Positions 32,705 to 41,616 of a DNA stretch of 44,120 bases are shown here, piece by piece (the stretch's first letter is position 1; each line of letters starts with the position of its first letter). Below the pieces are notes generated by a model. It saw only the letters and a list, made by a program, of their open reading frames with translations, was not told the DNA's origin and made no database searches. A program made the translations under genes and the position numbers. Origin of the DNA: Pseudomonadota bacterium (GTDB taxonomy: Bacteria > Pseudomonadota > Gammaproteobacteria > Steroidobacterales > Steroidobacteraceae); contig JAEWLQ010000096.1 of NCBI GenBank assembly GCA_023457495.1, forward strand, positions 1 through 44,120, given 5' to 3'.

Positions 32705-34945
32705 GTGACCAAGCCCGGTAAAAAAACGATTTCATCGCGCATGCAAGGCGCCCGCGCCGTATGGGTGGCGGTGGGTGTCCTCGCGCTGGCGTTCCTGGTT
32801 GGCGTTCTCGCGCCGGCCTGGTACTTCGCCGGCCGCCTCGTGGAAAACAACACGGCGGTCCGCGCCATCGGCGAACTGCAGCAGCAGCCTTCGCGCATGC
32901 AGACGTCCCTCAACTCGATCCAGGACCGCCTGCGCGCGCGCGGCTTCGTCCGTGACTCCATCGAGCAGTTGAAGCGCGCCACGGCGCAGTTCGAAACTTC
33001 GACCAGCGGTCTGCGCTCCGGCAGCGGTGTCCGCATCGGCGGCATCGGTGGCGATGACGACGTGCAGAAGACCATCGAGGAAATGAACGCGGCCTGGAAG
33101 AAGTACAAGCCGGCCCTCGATCCGGTGGCCAACTTCACCGCGATTCCGTACTCGGACAGCGAGCGTGAAGGCACGCAGCTCAACATGGACGGTCGCGAAC
33201 TGCAGCGCTCGGTGACCGCCGCCGTCTCGCAGGCGCGCATCTACACGCCGCAGCTCGAAAAGAACCTCTCGCAGATCATTTCGGGTCTGCAAAGCTCGTC
33301 CGACGCACTGGCGACGGCGCTGCGTTCGGTCGTGCTCATCGGCGTGGGTCTGGCCGCCGCCCTCGCGGCGCTGGTCGGTTACCTCTCGCTGGCGCGCGGC
33401 AAGCAGGCCGCGGCCGCGCAGGCCGCCCGCCAGCAGACGGAAGACATCCTCTCGACCGTGCGCGAGGGTCTCTTCCTGCTCGACGCGGACCTCAAGATCG
33501 GTTCGATCCACTCGCAGGCGACGGCGCAGCTGTTCCAGCGCGAGTCGGTCGCCGGCATCACCTTCGAAGACCTGCTGCGCGAGCTCGTGACGCCGAAGAC
33601 GCTCCAGATCGCCACCAAGTTCGTCAAGGTGCTGTGGAGCGAGCGCACCAAGGAAAACCTGATCCGCTCGATCAACCCGCTCAATGAAGTGGAGCTGCAG
33701 GTCGGCGAGAAGGGCAGCAAGGATTCGGAGACTCGCTACCTGGAGTTCAATTTCCACCGCGTGCGTCGCGATGGCGAGATCACCCACGTCCTCGTGTCGG
33801 TCGCCGACGTGACGGCGCGCGTGGCCCTGGCCGCGCAGCTCAAGGGCGCGCAGGACTCGGCGCAGACCCAGATGGACGCCTTCCTCTCGATCCTGCACGT
33901 CGATCCGACGCAGCTGTCGTCGTTCCTCGACGACTCGGACGTGGCGTTCAAGATGATCAACGCGACGCTGCGCGACCCCGCGCGTGACAGCGCGACGTTC
34001 CGTCGCAAGATCGACGGTCTGTTCCGCCAGATCCACAGCATCAAGGGCGAAGCCTCGGCCATCGGTCTCGGCTCGATGGAATCGCGCGCGCATGCGCTCG
34101 AGAACGATCTCGCCGCGCTGCGTGAGCGCAACGATCTCACCGGCGACGACTTCCTGCCGCTGCTCACGAAGTTCGACGATCTCGTCTCGCACTCGCAGTC
34201 GGTGCGCGACATGGTCACGAAGCTCGCGAGCTTCCGCGACAGCTTCGGCAAACAGGCGTCCGCCAGCCAGGCCGTTTCCCACTCGGGCGACAGCACCACG
34301 CGCGCGCCGCGGGTCACCGAGGACGCGGTCGCGGCGGAAGCCACGCTGCAGCGTTCGGCGCGCGAAGGCTTCGTCGCCTCGGCGCAGCAACTGGCCGATC
34401 GCATCGCGAACGACCACGGCAAGAAAGTCCTGGTGACCTGCCGCGGCCATGACCAGGTTCCCGAGGCCTATCGTCGCCCGGTCAAGGACGTGTTGATCCA
34501 GTTGATCCGCAACGCGGTCGTGCACGGCATCGAAACGCCGGCCGAGCGCGAGGCCACGGGCAAATCGCCCGAGGGCCACATCCGCATCCAGTTCGAGATG
34601 ACCGAGGGTGGCCGCGCGTTCCGCATGCACTGCGAGGACGACGGTCGGGGCCTCACCCCGGAGAAGCTGCGCAAGACGGCGGTGACGAAGGGCATCATTT
34701 CCCAGGGCGACGCCGCGGCGCTGTCCGACCAGGAAGCGATGATGCTGGTGTTCCGCTCCGGCTTCTCCACGGCCAAGGACGTCACCCGTGACGCGGGCCG
34801 CGGCGTTGGCATGGACGTCATCGCGGAGATCGCGGCGCGACTCGGCGGACGCATTTCGCTGAACTCCGAGATCGGAAAGAACATGAAACTGTCGCTGTCC
34901 TTCCCGGCCCAGCAAAACGCGGCGGGCGCCGCTGCCGTTGCCTAA
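32705..34945 (+). CDS. membrane-anchored CheA-like HPt histidine kinase
   Basis: The 746-residue protein has transmembrane segments at about 17-43 and 206-230 enclosing a 160-residue periplasmic sensor region predicted helical. A cytoplasmic PAS-like domain (about 243-370) comes next, then an HPt domain with the phosphorylatable His444 in IHSIKGEA, and a CheA-type ATPase domain with the N box around Asn603 (IRNAVVHGIE), the G1 box DDGRG (645-649) and the G2 box GRGVGM (698-703). The CheW-like P5 domain of true CheA is missing and no HisKA dimerisation domain is seen. It should phosphorylate the CheY-like protein encoded next. The start is a GTG after a GGGAG ribosome binding site. Confidence 0.85.
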   Translation: MTKPGKKTISSRMQGARAVWVAVGVLALAFLVGVLAPAWYFAGRLVENNTAVRAIGELQQQPSRMQTSLNSIQDRLRARGFVRDSIEQLKRATAQFETSTSGLRSGSGVRIGGIGGDDDVQKTIEEMNAAWKKYKPALDPVANFTAIPYSDSEREGTQLNMDGRELQRSVTAAVSQARIYTPQLEKNLSQIISGLQSSSDALATALRSVVLIGVGLAAALAALVGYLSLARGKQAAAAQAARQQTEDILSTVREGLFLLDADLKIGSIHSQATAQLFQRESVAGITFEDLLRELVTPKTLQIATKFVKVLWSERTKENLIRSINPLNEVELQVGEKGSKDSETRYLEFNFHRVRRDGEITHVLVSVADVTARVALAAQLKGAQDSAQTQMDAFLSILHVDPTQLSSFLDDSDVAFKMINATLRDPARDSATFRRKIDGLFRQIHSIKGEASAIGLGSMESRAHALENDLAALRERNDLTGDDFLPLLTKFDDLVSHSQSVRDMVTKLASFRDSFGKQASASQAVSHSGDSTTRAPRVTEDAVAAEATLQRSAREGFVASAQQLADRIANDHGKKVLVTCRGHDQVPEAYRRPVKDVLIQLIRNAVVHGIETPAEREATGKSPEGHIRIQFEMTEGGRAFRMHCEDDGRGLTPEKLRKTAVTKGIISQGDAAALSDQEAMMLVFRSGFSTAKDVTRDAGRGVGMDVIAEIAARLGGRISLNSEIGKNMKLSLSFPAQQNAAGAAAVA

Positions 34946-34960
34946 GGAGATCCTCGGACC

Positions 34961-35350
34961 ATGAGTGCTGTGCCAAAGCCCCGCGAAAACCTGCGCATGA
35001 TGATCGTGGACGATTCGAACGTGATGCGTCGTCGCATCGAGCGTTCACAGCAGAACGAGCGTCTCGAAGTGGTCGGCACCGCGGTGAACGGCCTGGATGC
35101 CGTCACCAAGTTCAAGCAGCTGATGCCGGACGTCATGACGCTCGACCTGACGATGCCGGAAATGGACGGCATCGAATGCGTCGAGCACGTCCTCAAAATC
35201 AAATCCGATGTGCTTATACTCGTGGTGTCGGCGCTCGCCGATAAGGCCACCGCGGTGGAAGCCATCGAGAAGGGCGCGAACGGATTTCTGTGCAAGCCTT
35301 TTACGGACGAGCAGCTCAATGAAGCGCTCGCCGAGTTGATTGGGGAGTAA
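34961..35350 (+). CDS. CheY-like single-domain response regulator
   Basis: The 129-residue protein is a lone receiver domain. The acidic pair is Asp17-Asp18, the phosphoacceptor is Asp62 in LDLTMPEMDG, the switch Ser90 is in VVSALAD, and the conserved Lys112 is in CKPF. There is no output domain, so it must act by binding a partner or as a phosphate relay or sink. It lies between the HPt kinase (15 nt upstream) and CheX (5 nt downstream). An AAGGAG ribosome binding site precedes the ATG at slightly long spacing. Confidence 0.92.
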   Translation: MSAVPKPRENLRMMIVDDSNVMRRRIERSQQNERLEVVGTAVNGLDAVTKFKQLMPDVMTLDLTMPEMDGIECVEHVLKIKSDVLILVVSALADKATAVEAIEKGANGFLCKPFTDEQLNEALAELIGE

Positions 35351-35355
35351 GAGAC

Positions 35356-35805
35356 ATGCTGGACGCTGAAGAAGTCAGAACCTTCGTGAATGGTACGGTC
35401 CACTTCTTCGAGACCGCGACGGGTCATCCCGCGACGGTCGGTTCTCCCTACCTGTGCATCGACAAGTCGGCCGTGGTGCAGGATTACGCCGGCGTGATCG
35501 GCATTTCCGGCAACCGCGAAGGCAAGGTCTACTTCACCGCGCCGCGTGGAATGCTCTCCGTCATGCTGATGTGCATGAACGAAACCGACACGGGCGAGCA
35601 GAACGTGCGCGACCTCGTCGGTGAAGTCGCGAACACCATCTCCGGCAACGCGCGCCGCGACTTCGGCCGCAACTTCGTGATCAGCACCCCGACGATCTGC
35701 GATCGCACCAACGCCTCCACCGCCGCCGCGACCACCGGCCGCTCGTTCGTGATCCCGATCAACTGGCGCAGCTACGCCGCCAACGTCGTGGTTTGCCTCC
35801 AGTAA
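35356..35805 (+). CDS. CheX/CheC-type response regulator phosphatase
   Basis: The 149-residue protein fits the CheX family, which removes phosphate from CheY. The catalytic E-x-x-N motif is Glu90 and Asn93 in GEVANTISG. Only one copy of the motif is present, as in CheX rather than CheC. It would turn off the signal made by the upstream kinase and regulator. It is the last gene of the operon; the stop is followed by a repeat and hairpins. Confidence 0.88.
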   Translation: MLDAEEVRTFVNGTVHFFETATGHPATVGSPYLCIDKSAVVQDYAGVIGISGNREGKVYFTAPRGMLSVMLMCMNETDTGEQNVRDLVGEVANTISGNARRDFGRNFVISTPTICDRTNASTAAATTGRSFVIPINWRSYAANVVVCLQ

Positions 35806-35814
35806 ATTTCATGT

Positions 35815-35875
35815 ACGACGGCGCTTCGCCGGCGTAGGAGTGGCGCGTGAGCGCCTGAAAATAGGCGCTTGCGCC
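35815..35875. repeat. family B REP-like repeat, copy 1
   Basis: ACGACGGCG (35815-35823) pairs with CGCCGGCGT (35827-35835) around a CTT loop, eight of nine positions. It is followed by AGGAGTGGCGCGTGAGCGCC and a second imperfect stem with AGGCGCTTGCGCC at 35863-35875. It lies between the convergent cheX-like and degS-like genes and may act as a bidirectional terminator, though no T tract follows. The layout matches the copy at 42355. Confidence 0.65.
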
Positions 35876-37084
35876 CTAGGTTGCGCTCGCCCCCGTGTAC
35901 GGCCGTTCGCGCACCTCCACCTCGCTCGAGAATTTCTCCCCGCGGCCGCGCAGGCCGGTGATCTTGATCTTGTCGCCCGGCTTCGCATTGGCGATGCGCG
36001 TGAGCGTGTCCTGCGCGCTCTGCACCTTGACGCCATTGACGGTGAGAATGATGTCGCGCGGTTCCATGCCGACCTCGGCCGCGGGACTGCCGATGACGAG
36101 CTTCGCAACCACGACGCCCGCCTGGGCCAGGTTGAAGCGCCGCGCTTCGGTGTCGTCGATGTCGGTGGGCAGGATCCCGATCCAGCCGCGCACCACGCGC
36201 CCCTTGGTGAGGATTTCGTTCATCACGCCGCGAACCAGGTTTACCGGGATCGCGAAACCGATGCCTTCCACACCGAGATTCTTGGCGAGCACCGCGGTGT
36301 TGATACCCACGAGTTCGCCGTTGGTGTTGATCAACGCGCCGCCGGAATTGCCGACGTTGATGGGCGCATCGGTCTGGATGAAATTCTCGAAGGTCGCGAC
36401 GCCCAGTTGTCCGCGTCCCGTCGCGCTCACGATTCCCTGCGTGACGGTCTGGGACAAGCCGACGGGGTTGCCGATGGCGAGCACGATGTCACCAGGCCGC
36501 AGCCGGTCCGAGTGCCCGAGCGGCATGACGGGGATGTTGTCCTTGAGGTCGAGCTTGAGCACCGCGAGGTCGGTGTCGGGATCCCGGCCGACGATCTTCG
36601 CGTCGGCCACGCGCCCGTCCGAGAGCTGCGCGCGGATCAGGTCGGCGCTGGCGATCACGTGATGATTCGTCACGACATGGGCCGAGTTGTCGACGATGAC
36701 GCCCGATCCGAGGCTGCGCTCCACGCGCTGCCGATATCGCGGGCGCGCGTCCCCAAACAATTCCTCGATGGCGTTGCGTGGAATGCGTTCGGTCACCAGG
36801 CGTGCCGTATAGATGTTGACCACCGCGGGCGCTGCGCGCTGGACCGCGTCCGCGTACGAGTTCACCGCGCGCGGCAGGTTGTCCGGGAGCGCCGAGACCG
36901 TGGTCGCGGGCGGCAGGGCCGGCTGCTCCGGGTCGGGTGCAGCCTGAGTAGGGGGATTCGGGGCGGGCGCTCGGCGCGCGATCAATTCCGGCCGCACTAC
37001 CACGGCGACGAATGCCGCGGCGAGCCCCACGACCGTGGACAGTGCGACGAAAGTCAGAATCCGCAGAAGAGGTCGTGTTGCCAT
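35876..37084 (-). CDS. DegS-type serine protease (trypsin plus one PDZ domain)
   Basis: The 402-residue protein has a single N-terminal membrane anchor (about residues 10-30), a trypsin-like domain with the catalytic triad His142 (TNHHV), Asp172 (DTDLAVLKL) and Ser247 (GNSGGAL), and one C-terminal PDZ domain (about 290-390). One PDZ domain plus an uncleaved anchor is the DegS/AlgW layout, the protease that starts the sigma-E envelope-stress cascade after sensing misfolded outer-membrane proteins; DegP/DegQ would have two PDZ domains. No anti-sigma gene is nearby. It is divergent from the Rieske gene with shared promoter DNA. Confidence 0.88.
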   Translation of the reverse strand: MATRPLLRILTFVALSTVVGLAAAFVAVVVRPELIARRAPAPNPPTQAAPDPEQPALPPATTVSALPDNLPRAVNSYADAVQRAAPAVVNIYTARLVTERIPRNAIEELFGDARPRYRQRVERSLGSGVIVDNSAHVVTNHHVIASADLIRAQLSDGRVADAKIVGRDPDTDLAVLKLDLKDNIPVMPLGHSDRLRPGDIVLAIGNPVGLSQTVTQGIVSATGRGQLGVATFENFIQTDAPINVGNSGGALINTNGELVGINTAVLAKNLGVEGIGFAIPVNLVRGVMNEILTKGRVVRGWIGILPTDIDDTEARRFNLAQAGVVVAKLVIGSPAAEVGMEPRDIILTVNGVKVQSAQDTLTRIANAKPGDKIKITGLRGRGEKFSSEVEVRERPYTGASAT

Positions 37085-37114
37085 GAGTCAGCCTTAAGCC
37101 ATGATCCGCATGTG

Positions 37115-37120
37115 TATAAT
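37115..37120 (+). promoter_or_regulatory. petABC -10 element
   Basis: A perfect TATAAT is followed by GCGCCGCC, a G+C-rich discriminator. The Rieske start is 81 nt downstream, so unlike several other genes here it has a normal leader and a GAGG ribosome binding site. No good -35 is seen at 16-18 nt. On the opposite strand the same sequence reads as TATACA in the degS-like promoter area. Confidence 0.55.
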
Positions 37121-37200
37121 GCGCCGCCTTCCGGGCTGGACGCAGCGGTGCATTTTGCGCCCTCGAGCGCCTGGGTGAGATTTCGGATTTGAGGTCAAGA

Positions 37201-37827
37201 ATGAGCGATCACGTGGCCGGCGATGCCGTCCCTGAAGTCGATGAAAGTCGGCGCAAGTTTCTGATAGCCGCCACCGTAGGAACCGGCGCCGTCGGAGCGA
37301 TCCTGACCGCAGTGCCCTTCGTGGCATCGTGGAAGCCCTCGGAGAGCGCCCGCGCGGCGGGTCTTCCGACCGAAGTCGATCTGACCAAGTTCGAGCCGGG
37401 TCAGATGGCCGTCTTCGTGTGGCGCAAGCAGCAGATTTATGTCGTGCGGCGCACGCCGGAGATGCTGACTTCGCTGAGCAACCATGACGGCGAGCTCAAG
37501 GATCCGAAGTCGGAGAGCTCCGAGCAGCCTGACTACGCCCGCAACGATTCCCGCGCGCTGCGTCCGGAAGTGTTCGTCGCCATCGGCACCTGCACCCATC
37601 TCGGCTGCCTGCCGAAGGCGCGGTTCACGCCGGGCGATGCCACGCTGGCCACGAACTGGCCCGGTGGCTTCTTCTGCCCCTGCCACGGATCCAAGTTCGA
37701 CATGGCGGGTCGCGTGTTCGAAGGTTCGCCCGCGTCGGTCAACCTCAAGGTGCCGCCGTACTCCTTCACGAGCGATACGCAGCTCGTGATCGGCGTCGAC
37801 GCGGCGGCTGAAAAAGGAGCCGCCTGA
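37201..37827 (+). CDS. petA: ubiquinol-cytochrome c reductase iron-sulfur (Rieske) subunit
   Basis: The 208-residue subunit of the cytochrome bc1 complex carries the Rieske [2Fe-2S] cluster. The N-terminus has a twin-arginine-like membrane anchor (ESRRKFLIAATVGTG). The cluster ligands are Cys131, His133 and Cys159, His162 in CTHLGC and CPCHGS, with the disulfide cysteines Cys136 and Cys161. The ATG at 37201 is preceded by GAGG at a good distance; a TTG at 37189 would add four residues. The stop overlaps the cytochrome b start. Confidence 0.95.
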   Translation: MSDHVAGDAVPEVDESRRKFLIAATVGTGAVGAILTAVPFVASWKPSESARAAGLPTEVDLTKFEPGQMAVFVWRKQQIYVVRRTPEMLTSLSNHDGELKDPKSESSEQPDYARNDSRALRPEVFVAIGTCTHLGCLPKARFTPGDATLATNWPGGFFCPCHGSKFDMAGRVFEGSPASVNLKVPPYSFTSDTQLVIGVDAAAEKGAA

Positions 37828-39068
37828 TGTCGGCTGTCATGGAACCCAAGGGCGGTTTCCGCGCCTGGCTCAACAAGCGTCTGCCGGTCGACCAGTTCGT
37901 GGCCGACCAGCTCACGGGCTACTACGCGCCGAAGAACTTCAACGTCTGGTACTTCTTCGGTTCGCTGGCGCTGCTGGTGTTCGTCATGCAGATCGTGACG
38001 GGCATCTTCATCACCATGCACTACAAGCCGGGCGAGCTCACCGCGTTCAACTCGGTCGAGTACCTGCGCCGTGAAGTGCCGTATGGCTGGCTGCTGCAGT
38101 ACATGCACGCGGTCGGCGCGTCGTTCTTCTTCGTCGTCGTGTATCTGCACATGGCCCGCGCCATGCTCTATGGCAGCTACAAGACGCCGCGCGAGCTGCT
38201 GTGGGTCATCGGCATGCTCATCTATCTCGCGCTGATGGCCGAGGCGTTCATGGGATACGTGCTGCCGTGGGGCAACATGTCGTACTGGGGCGCGCAGGTC
38301 ATCATCAACCTGTTCGGCACGATTCCGGGCATCGGCCCCGATCTCGTCGAATGGATCCGCGGCGACTACGGCCTCGCGGATGCGACGCTCAACCGCTTCT
38401 TCTCGCTGCACGTCATCGCGCTGCCGTTCCTGATCGCGCTGTTGATCGCGCTGCACCTGGTCGCCCTGCGCCAGGTCGGTTCGAACAACCCGGACGGCAT
38501 CGAGATCAAGGAGAAGCTCGGCAAGGACGGCAAGCCGCTCGACGGCATTCCGTTCCATCCGTATTACACGCTCAAGGACATCGTCGGCGTCGGCGTCTTC
38601 CTGACGTTGTTCGCCATCGTCGTGTTCTTCGTGCCGACCTTCGGCGGCCTGTTCCTCGAGGCGCCGAACTTCGAGCCGGCCAACCCGGTGTCGACGCCGG
38701 AGCACATCGCGCCGGTGTGGTACTTCACGCCTTACTACGCGATCCTGCGCGCGGTTCCGGACCAGAAGCTCGGCGCGCTGCTGATGGCGCTGTCGGTCGC
38801 GGCCTTCCTGTTCCTGCCGTGGCTCGACCGGGCGAAGAACAAGTCGATCCGCTACCGTGGACTCGCCTCGAAGCTCCTGCTCGGCGCGTTCTTCGTGGCG
38901 TTCGTGATGCTGATGTGGCTGGGCCTCAAGCCCGCGGACGGCATCTACGTGCTGCTCGCGCGCATCTTCACCGTCGTGTACTTCGGCTTCTTCATCCTGC
39001 TGCCGTTCGTGTCGAAGGCCGACGGCAACGGTCCGGTTCCTGATCGAGTGACTTACCATGCGCATTAA
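37827..39068 (+). CDS. petB: cytochrome b subunit of the bc1 complex
   Basis: The 413-residue integral membrane subunit has the eight-helix layout of cytochrome b with the haem ligand histidines in the second and fourth helices (LLQYMHAVGASFFFV and FFSLHVIALPFLIA) and the quinol-site PEWY-type motif seen as APVWYFTPYYAIL. It is intact, not split into b6 and subunit IV. The start overlaps the Rieske stop (TGATG) and the end overlaps cytochrome c1 by 11 nt. Confidence 0.95.
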   Translation: MSAVMEPKGGFRAWLNKRLPVDQFVADQLTGYYAPKNFNVWYFFGSLALLVFVMQIVTGIFITMHYKPGELTAFNSVEYLRREVPYGWLLQYMHAVGASFFFVVVYLHMARAMLYGSYKTPRELLWVIGMLIYLALMAEAFMGYVLPWGNMSYWGAQVIINLFGTIPGIGPDLVEWIRGDYGLADATLNRFFSLHVIALPFLIALLIALHLVALRQVGSNNPDGIEIKEKLGKDGKPLDGIPFHPYYTLKDIVGVGVFLTLFAIVVFFVPTFGGLFLEAPNFEPANPVSTPEHIAPVWYFTPYYAILRAVPDQKLGALLMALSVAAFLFLPWLDRAKNKSIRYRGLASKLLLGAFFVAFVMLMWLGLKPADGIYVLLARIFTVVYFGFFILLPFVSKADGNGPVPDRVTYHAH

Positions 39069-39831
39069 GAATGTCGCGCTGATCGCGCTGCTCTCGCTGA
39101 TCGGGGGCACGGGCGCGGTTTCGGCCGCGGAGGGCGGGCACGCCAGCTGGCAACGTTCCGCCGACAACCAGATCACGAACCTGCCGTCGCTGCAGCGTGG
39201 CGCGCGCAACTTCCTGAGCTATTGCTCTGGTTGTCATTCGCTCAAGTACATCCGTTATTCGCGCATCGCCGAAGACCTGAAGATCTCCGACGAGCAGCGC
39301 GACGCGTATCTCGTGCGCCCGGGCGACAAGTTCTCGGACTACCTGCACACGTCGCTGCCGGAACATGATGCGGTCAACTGGTTCGGCAAGGCGCCGCCCG
39401 ACCTTTCACTGGTCACGCGCTCGCGCGGCAGCGATTGGGTCTTCAATTTCCTGACCTCGTTCTACGCCGATCCGGCCAGCCACCAGACGGGCGTGAACAA
39501 CCTGCAGCTGCCGGGCACCGCGATGCCGCACGTGCTGGCGAGCCTGCAGGGCGTGCAGAATCTCCAGACGAAGGACGTCGAGCGTCCGGGACCGGATGGC
39601 AAACCCATCACGGTGGCGGAATTCGAGAAGTTCGAGCCCGGAATCGTCGGCAGCCTCACGGCGGAGCAGTACGATGAGTTCGTGCGCGACACCGTGAATT
39701 TCCTGCAGTACGTCGGAGATCCTTCACAGGTCGAGCGGCAGAGTCTCGGAATCTGGGTCGTGTTGTTCCTGCTGATGTTCACGGCGATTGCGTGGATGCT
39801 GAAAGCGGAGTACTGGAAGGACGTCCGCTGA
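39058..39831 (+). CDS. petC: cytochrome c1
   Basis: The 257-residue subunit has a signal peptide (MRIKNVALIALLSLIGG, cleavage after VSA), the haem-binding CSGCH at residues 56-60, a distal methionine region (PGTAMPHVL), and a C-terminal membrane anchor (LGIWVVLFLLMFTAIAWML). It passes electrons from the Rieske protein to a soluble or membrane cytochrome c. It overlaps petB by 11 nt. Confidence 0.95.
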   Translation: MRIKNVALIALLSLIGGTGAVSAAEGGHASWQRSADNQITNLPSLQRGARNFLSYCSGCHSLKYIRYSRIAEDLKISDEQRDAYLVRPGDKFSDYLHTSLPEHDAVNWFGKAPPDLSLVTRSRGSDWVFNFLTSFYADPASHQTGVNNLQLPGTAMPHVLASLQGVQNLQTKDVERPGPDGKPITVAEFEKFEPGIVGSLTAEQYDEFVRDTVNFLQYVGDPSQVERQSLGIWVVLFLLMFTAIAWMLKAEYWKDVR

Positions 39832-39871
39832 ACGGTTCCTTGTGGCGGTGATCAGCCCCAGGAGGCTTTGA

Positions 39872-40492
39872 GTGTCGAGCCGACGCGCTACGATGACGCT
39901 GTTCTCGGCGCCCGATGACCCCTGGAGTCATCGCACGCGGATCGTGATCGCGGAGAAAGCGATCGAGATCGAAATAGTCGATGTGGCGCCCGGGAAGTAT
40001 CCCGAGGACCTGCTCGACCTCAACCCGTATCACACCACGCCGACGCTGATCGACCGCGATCTCGTTCTCTACGACTCGCGGGTGATCATGGAATACCTCG
40101 ATGAACGGTTTCCGCACCCGCCGCTGATGCCGGTGGACCCGGTGTCGCGCGCACGCGCGCGGCTCGCGCTGTACCAGATCGAGCACGACTGGTACGACCT
40201 CGCGCGCAAGATCGATTCCGGGCAGTCGAAGGACGTGGCGCAGTTGCGCAAGGAATTGCGCGACAACGTGCTCGGCAGCGCCGACCTGTTCAAGCTCAAG
40301 CCTTTCTTCCTGTCCGACGAATTTTCGATGGTCGACGCGACGATCGCGCCGATCCTGTGGCGCCTGCCGCGTTACGAGATCGACCTGCCGCCGCCCGCGC
40401 AGCCCCTCCTCAAGTACGCGAGCACCATCTTCTCGCGGCCGGCGTTCCGCGCGAGCCTTTCCGAGAACGAGCGGGAGATGCGGCTGGCATGA
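39872..40492 (+). CDS. sspA: stringent starvation protein A
   Basis: The 206-residue glutathione S-transferase-fold protein binds RNA polymerase and is induced by starvation in enteric bacteria. The N-terminal thioredoxin-like half (MTLFSAPDDPWSHRTRIVIAEK, then NPYHTTPTLIDRDLVLYDSRVIMEYLDERFPHPPL) and the position after petABC and before sspB identify it. The start is a GTG with a GGAGG ribosome binding site 6 nt upstream. The stop overlaps the sspB start (ATGA). Confidence 0.92.
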   Translation: MSSRRATMTLFSAPDDPWSHRTRIVIAEKAIEIEIVDVAPGKYPEDLLDLNPYHTTPTLIDRDLVLYDSRVIMEYLDERFPHPPLMPVDPVSRARARLALYQIEHDWYDLARKIDSGQSKDVAQLRKELRDNVLGSADLFKLKPFFLSDEFSMVDATIAPILWRLPRYEIDLPPPAQPLLKYASTIFSRPAFRASLSENEREMRLA

Positions 40493-40890
40493 ACGACCGC
40501 CCGCGGAACTCGAAGCGGCCCTACCTGATTCGCGCGATGCACGCCTGGATGATGGACAACGGTGAGACGCCGCACATCATCGTCGACGCGGAAAAACCCG
40601 GCGTCGAAGTGCCGCGCGCCTACGTGAAGGACGGCAAGGTCGTGCTCAACCTGTCGTCCACCGCGACCCAGAGGCTGGTCATCGGCAACGACTGGATCGA
40701 GTTCGAGGCGCGCTTCGCCGGGGTCGTGCACCACGTGCGGATTCCCGTGACGACCGTTCTCGGCATCTATGCCCGCGAGACCGGAGAGGGCATGGTGTTC
40801 TCCGAACAGGAACTGGGGCCCGAGCCGCCGACCAAGCCATCGCCCCCCGATGACGGCAGCCGCAGACCGCAACTGAAGGTCGTCAAGTAG
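40489..40890 (+). CDS. sspB: ClpXP protease specificity-enhancing factor SspB
   Basis: The 133-residue adaptor binds ssrA-tagged and some other proteins and delivers them to ClpXP. The substrate-binding domain is RPYLIRAMHAWMMDNGETPHIIVDA to IPVTTVLGIYARETGEG, and the flexible tail ends with the ClpX-binding RPQLKVVK. The start ATG overlaps the sspA stop. The 3' end overlaps the convergent CBS gene by 8 nt. Confidence 0.93.
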   Translation: MNDRPRNSKRPYLIRAMHAWMMDNGETPHIIVDAEKPGVEVPRAYVKDGKVVLNLSSTATQRLVIGNDWIEFEARFAGVVHHVRIPVTTVLGIYARETGEGMVFSEQELGPEPPTKPSPPDDGSRRPQLKVVK

Positions 40891-41587
40891 CGGGCTTCTT
40901 CTCGTCCCGATCGGGTTCGAGATTCACGACGTTCAGCACGCGGTGCTTCGACTTCCAGATGTCGTCGAGCGCCGCATCCGTTTGTTCGCCCGCGAGCTGT
41001 ACCACGCAGACGGGTGGCTCGTGACCGGGCAGCGCCATGAAGCTCGTGATGCGCATGGAGCGTCGCCGCGCGATGTCGGCCACCAGGGGCAGGACGTCTT
41101 CTCCCGCGCCCAGCGAAAACGTCACGCGGATCGCGCGATCCCGTGCTTCGAACACCTCGAGCAGGGCGCGAATGACGTCCGACTCGGTGATCAGCCCGAC
41201 GAGTGAGTGATTGCTCACCACGGGCAGCGCGCCGATCTTGCGGTCGCGCATGAGGCGCGCGGCGGCTTCGAGCGGCGCATCCGGCGTCGTGGTGAGCGGC
41301 TCACGCGCCATCAGATCCGCCGCATAGACCCGCGGGCGCGCGCCGCTCATCTCGAGCGACGCGACCGCACCGGCGGCGTTGATCGCGAACGGGTTGATGT
41401 CGGGCGGAAACGCGTGCAGCACGTCGGAGTGCGACACGATCCCGAGCAGCTTCGGACCTTCCGGCGAGGGGCTGACGACGGGAAGACGGCGGATCTTGTG
41501 TCGGGCCATCGTCGCCGCGATGTGCGCGAGCGTGGCGGTAGGGTCCACCGTGATCAGCTCGCGCGTCATCCACATGCTGACGAACAT
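40883..41587 (-). CDS. CBS-domain protein with C-terminal ACT-like domain
   Basis: The 234-residue protein has two CBS domains (about residues 5-65, MTRELITVDPTATLAHIA, and 92-150, LMAREPLTTTPDAPLEAAARLM). The C-terminal 80 residues (IRVTFSLGAGEDVLPLVADIARR) look like an ACT-type regulatory fold. CBS pairs bind adenosine nucleotides and often control a partner; none is obvious. It has no transporter or enzyme domain. It is convergent with sspB (8-nt overlap) and lies downstream of the carbonic anhydrase gene on the same strand, with 29 nt between. Confidence 0.75.
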   Translation of the reverse strand: MFVSMWMTRELITVDPTATLAHIAATMARHKIRRLPVVSPSPEGPKLLGIVSHSDVLHAFPPDINPFAINAAGAVASLEMSGARPRVYAADLMAREPLTTTPDAPLEAAARLMRDRKIGALPVVSNHSLVGLITESDVIRALLEVFEARDRAIRVTFSLGAGEDVLPLVADIARRRSMRITSFMALPGHEPPVCVVQLAGEQTDAALDDIWKSKHRVLNVVNLEPDRDEKKPAT

Positions 41588-41616
41588 GCGGGGTTACGAC
41601 GCGGCCGCGGCGGGCT

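Noticed and set aside
32732..34915. 727-codon minus-strand frame opposite the HPt kinase
   Set aside because: Composition typical of an antisense shadow; the kinase motifs on the plus strand are complete.
30665..35805. A standard chemotaxis cluster
   Set aside because: No receptor, CheW, CheR or CheB, and the kinase is membrane-bound without a P5 domain.
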